From positions 62,001-126,000 of the forward strand of contig CAVRIA010000005.1 in assembly GCA_963721115.1 (NCBI GenBank): a stretch of DNA of 64,000 nucleotides, written 5' to 3'. A model generated the notes under the pieces. That model made no database searches, was not told the origin of the DNA, and worked only from the letters and a program-made list of their open reading frames with translations. Each line of letters begins with the position of its first letter. The stretch's first letter is position 1. Made by a program: the position numbers and the translations under genes. Positions 1-9,296 of the stretch are shown in pieces. Source of the stretch: CAVRIA01 sp963721115. GTDB lineage: Bacteria > Desulfobacterota > Binatia > HRBIN30 > CADEER01.

Positions 1-646
1 GCGCCACGTCGAGGACGACGTCCTTCTCCGGCGTGCCGTCCACTCCGCGCGCGCCCGGATCCTCGCCTCCGTGCCCCGGGTCGAGGACCACGGTGAGTGC
101 CCGAGCGCCTGCGGCCCGCGGCGGCGTCCGCGGCGCGATGCCCGGGAGCCGCGATGCCTCACCGCGCGCGGGTGGGAGCGGCGACGCCCGTGCCGTGCGG
201 GGCAGCGGCCGCGCGTCGCCGCGCACGTCGACGATCAGGCGAAAGGGATCGAGCATGGGAAAGGCGAGCGGGTCGCGCAACCCCGGGACGTCGAGGATGA
301 GTCGCGCCAGATCGGACGACACCTGCGTGGCGCGCAGGCGCAGCAGCGGGCCACCCGCCGGCGACAACTGCGGCGCCTCGCCGCGCGGCAGCCGCGTCCC
401 GTGCAGGTCCACGTACAGCCGCGCCGGGGTTCGGGTCGCGGCGTCGGCCGGCACGACCTTGAGGTCGTATCGCACCCGGTGCGTCAGCTCGATGACCAAC
501 CGCGTGTAGTCGTCGGCGACGATCGGGCGGATCTGGCGCAGCTCGGCCGGCCTCCCGGCCGCGGCCGGCGCCGCGATTCCCAGAGCCGGCAGCAGCCACA
601 GCGCCGCGATCAGCCCGCGCTTCGCGCCGGCGCGCCGCCGTTCCAT
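1..646 (-). CDS. amiC: N-acetylmuramoyl-L-alanine amidase with AMIN domain (partial, C-terminus beyond left edge)
   Basis: Zinc amidase that cleaves the peptide side chain from murein in the periplasm during daughter-cell separation. The frame is open from the ATG at 646 to the window edge (about 215 codons). Residues 1-30 form a signal peptide (arginines, then a Leu/Ala-rich core). Residues about 33-140 resemble an AMIN domain, which targets the protein to the septum. From about residue 188 the Amidase_3 fold begins with VVLDPGHGGEDPGA, giving the zinc-binding His, followed by the Glu of GTPEKDVV. The rest of the catalytic domain lies outside the window. The ATG overlaps the mutS stop by one base (TGATG), so it is the last visible gene of the mutS run and probably translationally coupled. 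AmiB and AmiC cannot be told apart here. Confidence 0.88.
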   Translation of the reverse strand, partial: MERRRAGAKRGLIAALWLLPALGIAAPAAAGRPAELRQIRPIVADDYTRLVIELTHRVRYDLKVVPADAATRTPARLYVDLHGTRLPRGEAPQLSPAGGPLLRLRATQVSSDLARLILDVPGLRDPLAFPMLDPFRLIVDVRGDARPLPRTARASPLPPARGEASRLPGIAPRTPPRAAGARALTVVLDPGHGGEDPGARGVDGTPEKDVVLDVA

Positions 647-3235
647 CACACCCTTCGCCCGCGCCGCGCCTGCTGGACCAGCTCGTTCAACCGGGTGAGG
701 GCGTCGACCGGCGTCAGCCCGTTCACGTCGATGGCGGCCAGCTCCTCGCACAGGCGCTGCTCGGCGGCGGCGAACAGACCGAGCTGGCGCGCGCCCGGCG
801 GCTCGTCCCCCTGCGCCAGGCGCGGTTGTCCTGCGTCGTTCAGCTCGCTCGACTCGAGATTGGCGAGGATCTGCCTGGCACGGCCGATGATCGAGTCCGG
901 CACGCCGGCCAGACGCGCCACCTGGATACCGTAGCTCTGGCTGGCCGGCCCCGGAACGATGCGGCGCAGGAAGACGACCTCGCCCTTCCACTCCCGCACC
1001 GCGACCGAGAAGTTGTGCACGCGCTCCTTGCTGCGCGCCAGGTCCGTCAGCTCGTGGTAGTGGGTGGCGAAGAGCACGAGCGGCCGCCCGGCGGCGTGAT
1101 CGTGCATGTGCTCGGCCACGGCCCAGGCGATGGAGATGCCGTCGAAGGTGCTGGTGCCGCGTCCGATCTCGTCGAGAATGGCGAGACTGCGACCGCTCAG
1201 CCGGCGCAGGATGTCGGCGGTCTCCTTCATCTCGACCATGAAGGTGGACTCGCCGCCGGCGAGATTGTCCGAGGCGCCGATGCGGGTGAACAGGCGGTCG
1301 ACCACCCCGATCTCGGCCTTTGCGGCGGGAACGTAGGCCCCCATCTGCGCCAGCAGGACGATCAGGGCCACCTGCCGGAGATACGTCGACTTGCCGGCCA
1401 TGTTGGGCCCGGTCAGGATCAAGATCTGCTGCGCGTCCGGATCGAGCTGGCAATCGTTGGCGACGAACCCGCCGCGCCCGGCCATCGCCTCGACGACGGG
1501 ATGTCGGCCCTCCTCGATGAGCAGGCGGCGATCCCGCGTCACCTGCGGGCGGCAGTAGCGACGCCGCTCCGCGACCAGAGCCAGCCCCGCGAAGACGTCG
1601 ATCCGGGCCAGAGCGCCGGCGGTGCGCGAGAGCGAAGCGTGCTCCGCGGCGACGTCGGTCACCAGCGCCGCGAGGAGCTCGGCTTCCACGGCCGCCAGGC
1701 GCTCTTCGGCACCGAGCACCCTGGCCTCGTACGTCTCGAGCTCGGGGGTGACGAAGCGCTCGGCATTGGCGAGCGTCTGCTTGCGGCGATACTCGGGCGG
1801 CACCAGCGGCAGGTTCGGCTTCGTCACCTCGATGTAGTAGCCGAACACCTGATTGTAGCGCACCTTGAGCGAGGCGATCCCGGTGCGCTCGCGCTCGCGG
1901 CGCTCGAACTCGGAGAAGAAACGTTTGCCGCTGTGGGCCAGGTCGCGCAGCTCGTCGACGCGGGTGTCGAACCCGGCGCGGATCAGGCCTCCGGCGCGCG
2001 GATTGAGCGGCGGGTCGTCGGCGAGTGCCAGCCCGATCCGCTCGCGTACGCGCGGCAGATCGTCGAGGCTCTCGCGGCAATCGCGCAAGGCGGCGGCGTG
2101 CGCGGCCTCCAGCAGGTCGCGCACGCCTTCGACCGTGCCCAGCGCGGCCGCGAGCCCGACCAGGTCGCGCGGCCCGACGCGCCCGGCCGCCAAGCGGGCG
2201 GTGAGGCGCTCCAGATCGCCGATCGAGCCGAGCCGATCCGCCAGCGTCTGGCGCCGCGTCGGCTGCCGCAGCAGATCCTCGACCGCGTCCAGCCGCGCGC
2301 CGATCGCCGGCACGTCGGTCAGCGGCGCCAGCATCCACTGCCGCAGCAGGCGCCCGCCCATCGGCGTGACCGTCTCGTCGATCACCTCGAGCAGCGAGCC
2401 GCGCCGTTCGCCGCGGGTGGTGGCGAGCAGCTCGAGGTTGCGCCGCGTCGCCTCGTCGATCACCATCAGCGCCGCCGTCTCCTCGTCGCGCGGCGCGCGC
2501 AGATGATCGATGCTGGCGCGATGGGTCTCGCCCAGATACCAGAGAAGCGCCCCGAGCGCCGCGGCCAGGGCGGGATCTGGGTCGCGCTCGGGCGCGGTGC
2601 GGCGCAGCCATGCCTCGCCGCTGGCGACGTCGAAGCGGCCGGCGGGAACCGGGCTCACCATGGCGTTCGGAACGGCGCGTCTCACCACGGCGTCGAGCTC
2701 CGTCAGCGCGGGATCGAGCAGGACCTCGCGCGGCGCCAGCCGGCTCAGGGTCTCGGCGAGGGCGGCCTCGTCGGCCGGCTCTTGCCGCCCCAGCTCTCCC
2801 GTCGACAGGTCGGCCGAAACCGCAACCAGGAGCCCGCCGCACGGCGTGCACGGCGACCAGATAGTTCGGCTGCTTCGGATCGAGGTGCTCCTCCTCGGTG
2901 AGCGTTCCCGGCGTGATGACCCGCACCAGCTCGCGCGAAACCAGCCCCTTGGCGGTGCTGGGATCCTCCATCTGCTCGCAGAGCGCGACCTTGAAGCCGC
3001 TGGCCAGCAGCCGGGCGATGTGCGGCTGAACGGAGTGGTGCGGGACGCCGCACATCGGAATGGGCACCTCGTCCTTCTTGCTGCGCGTCGTCAGGGTGAT
3101 GTCGAGCGCCCTCGCCGCACGCTCGGCGTCCTCGAAGAACAGCTCGTAGAAGTCGCCGAGCCGGAACAGCAGCAGCGCGTCCGGGTGCTCCTGCTTCAGT
3201 CGCAGGTACTGCTCGAGCATCGGGGTGAGCTTCAT
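646..3235 (-). CDS. mutS: DNA mismatch repair protein MutS (one apparent +1 frameshift)
   Basis: Mismatch-recognition ATPase that partners with the MutL encoded in the same run. The ATG at 3235 opens with the N-terminal mismatch-binding region, including GDFYELFF (the Phe-x-Glu that stacks on the mismatch, near residue 31). About 132 codons later the frame must shift by one base near 2830-2845 to rejoin the frame read to the stop at 646. After rejoining, the core, clamp and ATPase domains are intact: GPNMAGKST (Walker A, near residue 607), ILDEIGRGTST (Walker B/signature) and FATHYHEL. The corrected length is about 862 residues, normal for the family. The extra base sits in a GC-rich stretch, and both sides are conserved to the expected residue, so a consensus error is likelier than a true lesion. 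If real, it would give a mutator. Confidence 0.9.
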
Positions 3236-3410
3236 GCGGCGCCGTCCGCGAAAAGCCGAGGGCGCCCGCGCGCCGGCGAGGACGGCACCGCGCTACCGCC
3301 CGAAACGTGCCGCGTCGCCTTCACTGCGTCCTCCGCCCGCTCCACGGCGCCGGATTCTTGCACCCGCAGGTGGAGCGGGCAACCCGAGCGCGGTCGCCGT
3401 CGCACGCCCG

Positions 3411-5003
3411 TCAGACGCGCTTCCGCTTGCGGGCGATGTAGTCGACCAGCAGGTACTCGCCGAGCCGATCGGGGCGCGTGAACAGCGCGCGGCCCTTGTT
3501 GATCCGGGTCATGCGCTCGACGAAGGCGCGCAGGCTGCGGGCTGTCGTCGAGCATGAACGTGTTGATGATGACGCCGCGGCGGGTGACGCGCTCGACCTC
3601 GCGCAGCGTTTCCTGCGCGGCGCGCATGCTGATCCCGCCGAAGGACAGCGGCCACTCGCAGTACAGGCGCCCGCGCGAGAAGTAGGCGGTCGGCTGGCCG
3701 TCGGTGATCACGATCATGTACTGGTTGCGAGCTCGGCTGCCGGCTGAGCATCTGGCTGGCCAGGCGCAGGCCGTCCTGCAGGTTGGTGAACGGATCGCCC
3801 ATGTTCCAGGTCGCCTCGGGCAGGTCCCGCACCTTGAGCTCGGTGGCGCGGGTGTAGAACCCGACGATCCCGAAGTAGTCGCGCGGGTAGCGCGATCGAA
3901 TCAGGCTCTCCATCGCCAAAGCGACCTTCTTGGCGGCCGCGAAACGGCCTTCCCAGCTCATCGACCAGCTCATGTCGAGCAGCAGGACCGTGGAGGTCGT
4001 GGTGGCGTGGAGCGTGTCGTAGACCTCGAAGTCCTCCGGCTCCATGCGCAGCGGCGTGCCGGGACGCCGCGCCACCGCCTTCTTGAGAGTGCGAACGAGG
4101 TCCACGTGCAGCGGCTCGCCGTAGCGGTACGGCTTCGTCGCCTCGGGCCGCACCTCGCTCACGCCGCGGTGGTCCGGCCTGATGCCCGCCGGCGCGGTCG
4201 CGCAGAAGCCCTGGTAGATGTCGCGCAGCGCCAGCTGGCCGATCGCGCGCACGCCCTTCGGCGAGAGCTTGCACGCGCCCCTCCCGGCGCCCCGTGTAGC
4301 CCGCGTTGGCGAGCACGACGACGAGCTGCCGCAATTGCTGAAAGCCCTGCCGCGGCCTGCTCGCCGAGCAGATCTCGAAGAGCTTCGAGGTCGATCTGCT
4401 CGAAGTTGCCGGCCAGGAAGTCCTCCTCCAATGCGGTCAGGCGCTGCATCTCCCGCATGAGCTCGAGCGACTCGTCGTAGCCGAGCGCCTTCGGCCCCTG
4501 GAACAGATCGCCGAAGCGGCTGCGGAAGTCCTCCAGGTCGCGGATGTTCGTCGATCTCTTCCAGCAGATTCTCGAACTCCGAGCGCGCGTCCTGGTCCTC
4601 GAAGTCGTAGTCGCGCAGCCGCTCGATGGCCTCCGAGAGCCGCGCCGGCAGTGAGTCCAGCAGCGATCGCTTGGCGCGCGACGCGGCGTCGCCACGCCGG
4701 TCGAGGGTGTCCCGCTCGAGGTCGAGGATCTCCTCCAGGCGCTGCGCCGGCGAATCGAGCGAGCGGTCGAGGTTGAACTGGCGGTGGCGCTGCCGCATCT
4801 CCTCGCGCAGCGGATTCGAGGAAGTCGTCGACGCCCATCACGCGCATGTCGTCCAGCTCCAGGCCGTGGCGCAGCAGCCAGTCGAACGCCTGCTGCACGT
4901 CGTCGGTGTACGAGAGGTACTCGGCCAGCTTCTCGAAGACGCGCCTCCCCGAGAGGCGGACGCGTTGCGTGCCGTCCCACTCCGTGAACCTCGTCCTCGC
5001 CAT
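3411..5003 (-). CDS. VWA-domain protein partnered with MoxR/ChlI-type ATPase (six apparent +1 frameshifts)
   Basis: Von Willebrand A-domain protein of the type encoded beside MoxR or magnesium-chelatase-I-like ATPases, where the pair is thought to remodel or insert metal into a target; the target is unknown. Reading from the ATG at 5003 to the stop at 3411 needs frame changes near 4816, 4550, 4351, 4275, 3728 and 3537, each equal to one extra G or C. The pieces then join into one protein of about 528 residues: an N-terminal all-helical region with acidic/Arg-rich segments, VRAIGQLALRDIYQGF, and a C-terminal VWA domain with a complete MIDAS (LLLDMSWSMS and later VITDGQPTA), ending LLVDYIARKRKRV. 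It lies 70 bases after the ATPase gene. No signal peptide is seen, so it is probably cytoplasmic. Confidence 0.75.
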
Positions 5004-5073
5004 CACTCACGCCCTGCCGACCACCCGCCGGGGCGGCGAGGAAAGAGGCGCCTCCGCACCGGTCGGGCGGCGC

Positions 5074-6474
5074 TCAGGCCCCATAGCTCCACCGCGCGCC
5101 CTCGCGCTCGCGGTTGAGCTTCTGGTGCAGGTGCAGCCCTTCGAGCACCAGCTCGGTCGCCGCGGCGATGAACCCCGGGCTCTCCAACGCCCCGAGGCGG
5201 CGCACGGCCTCGCGCAGGCCGGGGATCGCCTGCACGCCGTCGAGGTACTCCTCGGCCCGCATCTCGTCGCTCACCTCGACTCCCCAGCCGGACTCGAAAT
5301 GCTGCGACCACCGCCGCGAGGTCTTCGAGTCCGAAAGTGGGCGTCGAAGACGGCGAGAATGGCGCGGTCGAGGAGGCGCTCGATGATCTCGTTCTCGCTG
5401 CGCTCCTCCGCCGCGTACTCGATCTCGATCTTGCCGGCGGTCGAAGCGAAGAGCGCGTGCAGGTCGCTGAGACGGGGAACGATCTCGGTCTCGCCGAGAC
5501 GGATGGCGCGCTTCTCGGCGTTGCTGATCACGCTCTCGTAGTTGTTGATCGTCACCCGCACGCTGACGCCGGACGCCTGGTTGATGTCGGAGCAGCCGCG
5601 CGCCTCGAAGGTGAACTGGGCGAGGATCTCGCTTGACGAACTCCGGCACGCGCAGCGGCGGTCGGCGCGATCGAGAGCCGGCAGCTCCTGCTCCATGATG
5701 GCGATCTCGTCCTCGACGGTGCGCGGGTAGTGGGTGCGGATCTGGACGTCGAAGCGGTCCTTGAGCGGCGTGATGATGCGCCCGCGCGACGTGTAGTCCT
5801 CGGGGTTGGCGCTGGCCACGATGACGACGTCGAGCGGCAGAAGAATCTTGTAGCCCTTGATCTGGACGTCCTTCTCCTCCATCAGGTTGAACAGGCCCAC
5901 CTGCACCTTCTCGGTGAGATCGGGCAGCTCGTTGATGGCGAAGATACCGCGGTTGGTGCGCGGGATCAGCCCGTAGTGGATGGTGTCCTCGTCGGCCAGG
6001 TAGCGCCCCTCGGCGACCTTGATGGGGTCGACCTCGCCGATCAGGTCGGCCATCGAGACGTCGGGAGTCGCGAGCTTCTCTCCGTAGCGCCGCTCGCGTC
6101 CGATCCACTCGACCTCCAGATCGTCCCCCAAGCGCTCCGCGCTCTCGCGGCAGCTCTTGCAGATCGGCCGTTCGGGGTCGTCGAGGATCGGACAGCCGCG
6201 CACGGCGGGCACCTCGGCGTCGAGCAGCCCGACGAGGGCTCGGATGATGCGCGACTTCGCCTGTCCCCGCTCGCCGAGGAAGACCATGTGGTGTCCGGCG
6301 AGGACGGCGTTCTCGATCTCCGGAATCACCGTGTCGATCGAACCCGACGATGCCCGGAAGCAGATGCTCCCTCTGCTCGAGACGGGTGAGCAGATTGGCG
6401 CGCATCTCCTCGCGGACGCTGCGCGTTCGATAGCCGCTGCGTCGCAGCTCACCCAGGGTTCGCGGTTTCTGCAT
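5074..6474 (-). CDS. MoxR/magnesium chelatase ChlI-like AAA+ ATPase (five apparent indels)
   Basis: AAA+ ATPase resembling the I subunit of magnesium chelatase. It starts MQKPRTLGELRRSGYRTRSV at 6474 and ends LNREREGARWSYGA at 5074. Motifs: Walker A GERGQAKSRII, a Cys-containing insert (GCPILDDPERPICKSC), Walker B region GIFAINELPDL, and sensor-1 region ASANPEDYTSRGRIITPLKD, which is very like ChlI/BchI. Single-base indels are needed near 6338 (+1), 5656 (-1), 5637 (+1), 5321 (+1) and 5302 (+1). They sum to three, so the first and last thirds share a frame. About 465 residues once repaired. No chlorophyll genes are nearby, and with the adjacent VWA gene it forms the widespread ATPase/VWA pair of unknown substrate, so pigment synthesis should not be inferred. 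Confidence 0.8.
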   Translation of the reverse strand: MQKPRTLGELRRSGYRTRSVREEMRANLLTRLEQREHLLPGIVGFDRHGDSGDRERRPRRTPHGLPRRAGTGEVAHHPSPRRAARRRGARRARLSDPRRPRTADLQELPRERGALGGRSGGRVDRTRAALRREARDSRRLDGRPDRRGRPHQGRRGALPGRRGHHPLRADPAHQPRYLRHQRAARSHREGAGGPVQPDGGEGRPDQGLQDSSAARRRHRGQRQPRGLHVARAHHHAAQGPLRRPDPHPLPAHRRGRDRHHGAGAAGSRSRRPPLRVPEFVKRDPRPVHLRGARLLRHQPGVRRQRAGDDQQLRERDQQRREARHPSRRDRDRSPSQRPARALRFDRRQDRDRVRGGGAQRERDHRAPPRPRHSRRLRRPLSDSKTSRRWSQHFESGWGVEVSDEMRAEEYLDGVQAIPGLREAVRRLGALESPGFIAAATELVLEGLHLHQKLNREREGARWSYGA

Positions 6475-6576
6475 TCGTGCGCCGCCTTTCCCGATCGTTG
6501 GCGGCGATTATAGGGACCCCGGCAGAAGCGGGCAACACGCACTTTTCGCGCCTCTATCCCGCCCCCGGCACCGCGT

Positions 6577-6601
6577 CGCCGGCTCGGATCCCGAGCCGGC
6601 G
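6577..6601 (-). terminator. Hairpin after the HIT gene
   Basis: An 11-bp perfect inverted repeat (CGCCGGCTCGG / CCGAGCCGGCG) with a 3-base loop, three bases past the HIT stop codon on the minus strand. No U-tract follows, so it may slow or stabilise transcripts rather than terminate fully. Confidence 0.4.
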
Positions 6602-6603
6602 CT

Positions 6604-7113
6604 CTACACCGGAGCCGGGCCAGCCGTTGCGAATCTCGCGAAAGCGGGTCGCAACCGGTCGTAAAGGGCCTCGAGGTGCTCGGGAATCACCCGCACCTCG
6701 CCGATCAAGGGCATGTAGTTGGTGTCGCCGATCCAGCGCGGCACGATGTGCCAGTGCAGGTGGTCGGCGATCCCCGCCCCCGCCGCGGCGCCGAGATTCA
6801 TGCCGACGTTCATCCCGTCGGGGTGGAAGAACTCGCCGAGGATCGCCATCGAGCGCCGCAGCGCCTCCGACAGACCGGCGTACTCGGCCGCATCCAGGGC
6901 GCCGAGATCGGCCGTGTGCCGGCGCGGCGAGACCATGACGTGACCGTTGGCGTAGGGGAAGCGGTTGAGCATGACGGCCGCGTGAGACGTGCAGGCGAGG
7001 ACGAGCTCGGACCGCCGGTCGGCGGCCTCGGGCTTGGTGCAGAAGATGCAGCCCGCGCTCTTCGCGCCGCCGATGTAGGCCATGCGCCAGGGCGCCCAGA
7101 GCACCTGCATCAC
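6604..7113 (-). CDS. HIT-family nucleotide hydrolase/phosphorylase
   Basis: Histidine-triad protein of 169 residues. The triad reads HLHWHIVPRW near residue 118, the HxHxH nucleophile and phosphate-binding site. CIFC near the N-terminus (residues 23-26) matches the zinc-binding Cys pair common in bacterial HIT proteins of the Ap4A phosphorylase/hydrolase branch. The body also shows VMLNRFPYANGHVMVSPRRH, typical of the fold. Likely cytoplasmic, acting on dinucleoside polyphosphates or aminoacyl adenylates; the exact substrate cannot be read from sequence. It lies 25 bases downstream of ihfB in the same minus-strand run. Confidence 0.85.
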   Translation of the reverse strand: MMQVLWAPWRMAYIGGAKSAGCIFCTKPEAADRRSELVLACTSHAAVMLNRFPYANGHVMVSPRRHTADLGALDAAEYAGLSEALRRSMAILGEFFHPDGMNVGMNLGAAAGAGIADHLHWHIVPRWIGDTNYMPLIGEVRVIPEHLEALYDRLRPAFARFATAGPAPV

Positions 7114-7138
7114 CGACGGCCTCGGCGTAGGTCGCCGG

Positions 7139-7459
7139 TCAGGAACGAGCCGCGGCGGCGGACGAGGAGGGATCTTCCTCCTCGTCGTTCACCCGCGTGC
7201 GCAGCTCTTTCCCGACCTTGAAGAAGGGAACCTTTTTCGCCGCCACCGAGACGCGCCGCCCGGTGCGCGGATTGCGGCCGTCGCGTGCCTCCCGGTACTT
7301 CACGACGAAGCTCCCGAAGCCGCGAATCTCGATGCGCTCGCCGCGCCGCAGCGCGTCGGCGAGGCTCTCGAAGACGGCGTTGACCATCACCTCCGCGTCC
7401 CGGCGCGAGAAGCGGGGGTAGAGCGCCACCAATTCCTCGATGAGGTCGCGCTTGGTCAC
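7139..7459 (-). CDS. ihfB: Integration host factor beta-type HU/IHF DNA-bending protein
   Basis: Small DNA-bending protein of 106 residues. It starts MTKRDLIEELVALYPRFSRR and contains the beta-arm signature GRNPRTGRRVSVAAKKVPFF followed by KVGKELRTRVN, closer to IHF-beta than to HU. The family is about 95 residues; the extra acidic/Ser/Ala tail (EEEDPSSSAAAARS) is a small extension. It begins 9 bases after the rpsA stop, reproducing the conserved rpsA-ihfB order. IhfB normally pairs with IhfA, which is not in the window, so it might act as a homodimer or with a distant partner. Confidence 0.85.
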   Translation of the reverse strand: MTKRDLIEELVALYPRFSRRDAEVMVNAVFESLADALRRGERIEIRGFGSFVVKYREARDGRNPRTGRRVSVAAKKVPFFKVGKELRTRVNDEEEDPSSSAAAARS

Positions 7460-7468
7460 GCCCGTGCC

Positions 7469-9238
7469 TCAGTCGGAGTCGCCCTTGGGCTCGTCCCCCT
7501 TCGTCGCCTCCTCGCCCCCGCCCTCGCTCCGCTCCTCACGATCGAGCCGCAGATCGGAGTTGAGGATGTCCTCGAACGAGAAACGGCCTCCCTCGCGCTC
7601 CCGCTTGAGATACGTCTCGATCTCATCGCGCTCCTCGGAGCGTCGCAGGGCCTTGATGCTGAGGGCGATCTTGCGGTCGCGAGTCTCGACGGCGGTGACC
7701 TCGGCCTCGACCTCCTGGCCCGGCTGAAACATCGCCTGCGGCTTGTCCACCCGTTCGGTGCTGAGCTGGGACACGTGGATGAGCCCTTCGACGCCCTCCT
7801 CGAGCTCGACGAAGACGCCGAAGTCGGTCACGCTGGTGACCTTGCCGATGATGCGCTGACCGACCGGGTAGCGATCCTGCATGCCGAGCCACGGGTCCTC
7901 GGCGAGCTGCTTGATGCCGAGCGAGATGCGCTCGTTGTCGACGTCGATGCCGAGCACCACCGCCTGGACCTCGTCGCCCTTGGTGAAGAGCTCGGAGGGA
8001 TGGCGGATCTTCTTGGTCCAGTGCATGTCCGAGATGTGCACCAGGCCGTCGATCCCCTCTTCCACGCCGATGAACACGCCGAAGTCGGTGACGTTCTTGA
8101 CCAGCCCCTTCACGTTGCTGCCCACCGGATGGTTGATCCGCACCATCTCCCACGGGTTGGGCTCGGCCTGCTTGAGGCCGAGCGAGATGCGCCTGTTGGC
8201 GGTGTCGACGTCGAGCACCACGACGTCCACCTCGGCGCCGATCTCGACGACCTTCGAAGGATGGGTGACGCGCTTCGTCCACGACATCTCCGAGACGTGG
8301 ACGAGCCCCTCGATGCCGGGCTCGAGCTCGACGAAAGCGCCGTAGTCGGCGAGACTGACCACCTTGCCGTGGATCTTCGCCCCGACCGGGTAGCGCTCCG
8401 CGACGCTGGCCCACGGATCGGGCATGATCTGCTTCATGCCCAGCGAGACGCGGGCGCGCTCCGGATCGTACTTGAGAACGACGACCTTGACCCGATCGCC
8501 GACGTTGACGACGTCGGCCGGACGGTTCACCCGCCCCCACGACATGTCGGTGACGTGCAGGAGGCCGTCGATGCCGCCGAGGTCCACGAAGGCGCCGTAG
8601 TCGGTGATGTTCTTGACGATGCCCTCGAGGATCACTCCTTCCTCGAGAACCTTGAGCGTCTCCTGCTTGAGCTGCTGGCGCTCGCGCTCCATGACGGCGC
8701 GCCGCGAGACCACGACGTTGCCGCGTGCGCGGTTGAACTTGAGCACCGCGAACTGGCCGCGCTGGCTGATGAAACGATCGAGGTTGCGCGCCGGCCGGAT
8801 GTCCGCGTGCGAGCCGGGCAGAAAGGCCGGCACGCCGACGTCGACCTTGAGGCCGCCTTTGACCTTGCCGGTAATCGTCCCCTCGATGATTCCGTCCGAC
8901 TGGAACGCCTGCTCGATGTCGCACCAGACCTTGGCCTGCTCCGCCTTGGCGCGCGACAGCACGATGCCGCCGGTCTCGCCCTCGTCGGCATCGAAGTATA
9001 CATCGACCTCGTCGCCGGTTTGGACCGTGACCTCGCCGTCGCGGGTCGTGAACTCCTGGATGGGAATCTGACCTTCCGACTTGTATCCGATATCCACGGT
9101 GACCTGGTCGCGCGTGACGAGGACGACGCGTCCCCGAACGACCTCCCCGGGCTTGACGGTCCGCAGGCTCTCCTCGAAGAGCTTGCGAAATTCGTCGTCG
9201 CCGCCGTCGGGCGCGGCCACCTTTGGTTCCTGATTCAT
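7469..9238 (-). CDS. rpsA: 30S ribosomal protein S1
   Basis: 589-residue S1 starting at the ATG at 9238 (MNQEPKVAAPDGGDDEFRKL). A longer open frame reaches upstream but lacks S1 sequence. Six S1/OB repeats can be counted: VRGRVVLVTRDQVTVDIG, IEGTITGKVKGGLKVDVG, LEGIVKNITDYGAFVDLG, IHGKVVSLADYGAFVEL, VKGLVKNVTDFGVFIGV and IIGKVTSVTDFGVFVEL. The last four carry the canonical RNA-binding GAFV/GVFV strands. It binds mRNA on the 30S subunit and aids initiation on weak Shine-Dalgarno messages, which matters in this GC-rich genome. It sits between cmk (58-base gap) and ihfB, the classical order. Confidence 0.97.
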   Translation of the reverse strand: MNQEPKVAAPDGGDDEFRKLFEESLRTVKPGEVVRGRVVLVTRDQVTVDIGYKSEGQIPIQEFTTRDGEVTVQTGDEVDVYFDADEGETGGIVLSRAKAEQAKVWCDIEQAFQSDGIIEGTITGKVKGGLKVDVGVPAFLPGSHADIRPARNLDRFISQRGQFAVLKFNRARGNVVVSRRAVMERERQQLKQETLKVLEEGVILEGIVKNITDYGAFVDLGGIDGLLHVTDMSWGRVNRPADVVNVGDRVKVVVLKYDPERARVSLGMKQIMPDPWASVAERYPVGAKIHGKVVSLADYGAFVELEPGIEGLVHVSEMSWTKRVTHPSKVVEIGAEVDVVVLDVDTANRRISLGLKQAEPNPWEMVRINHPVGSNVKGLVKNVTDFGVFIGVEEGIDGLVHISDMHWTKKIRHPSELFTKGDEVQAVVLGIDVDNERISLGIKQLAEDPWLGMQDRYPVGQRIIGKVTSVTDFGVFVELEEGVEGLIHVSQLSTERVDKPQAMFQPGQEVEAEVTAVETRDRKIALSIKALRRSEERDEIETYLKREREGGRFSFEDILNSDLRLDREERSEGGGEEATKGDEPKGDSD

Positions 9239-9296
9239 GTGGGTAATACCCCCTCGAGAAGAGATTCGAATTCCATATCGCCGTAGGCTCGGACTT

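Noticed and set aside
826..2901. Long plus-strand frame opposite mutS (691 codons)
   Set aside because: Low-complexity Arg/Gly/Leu-rich shadow of mutS; no domain, no ribosome binding site.
2830..6345. Programmed ribosomal frameshifting as the cause of the broken frames
   Set aside because: No shared slippery heptamer, stop codon or downstream pseudoknot is evident, and six shifts within one gene would be without precedent; kept only as a remote alternative.
7082..9286. Long plus-strand frame opposite rpsA and ihfB (734 codons)
   Set aside because: Repeats of Asp/Leu/Val-rich sequence mirror the S1 domains on the other strand; codon-shadow artefact.
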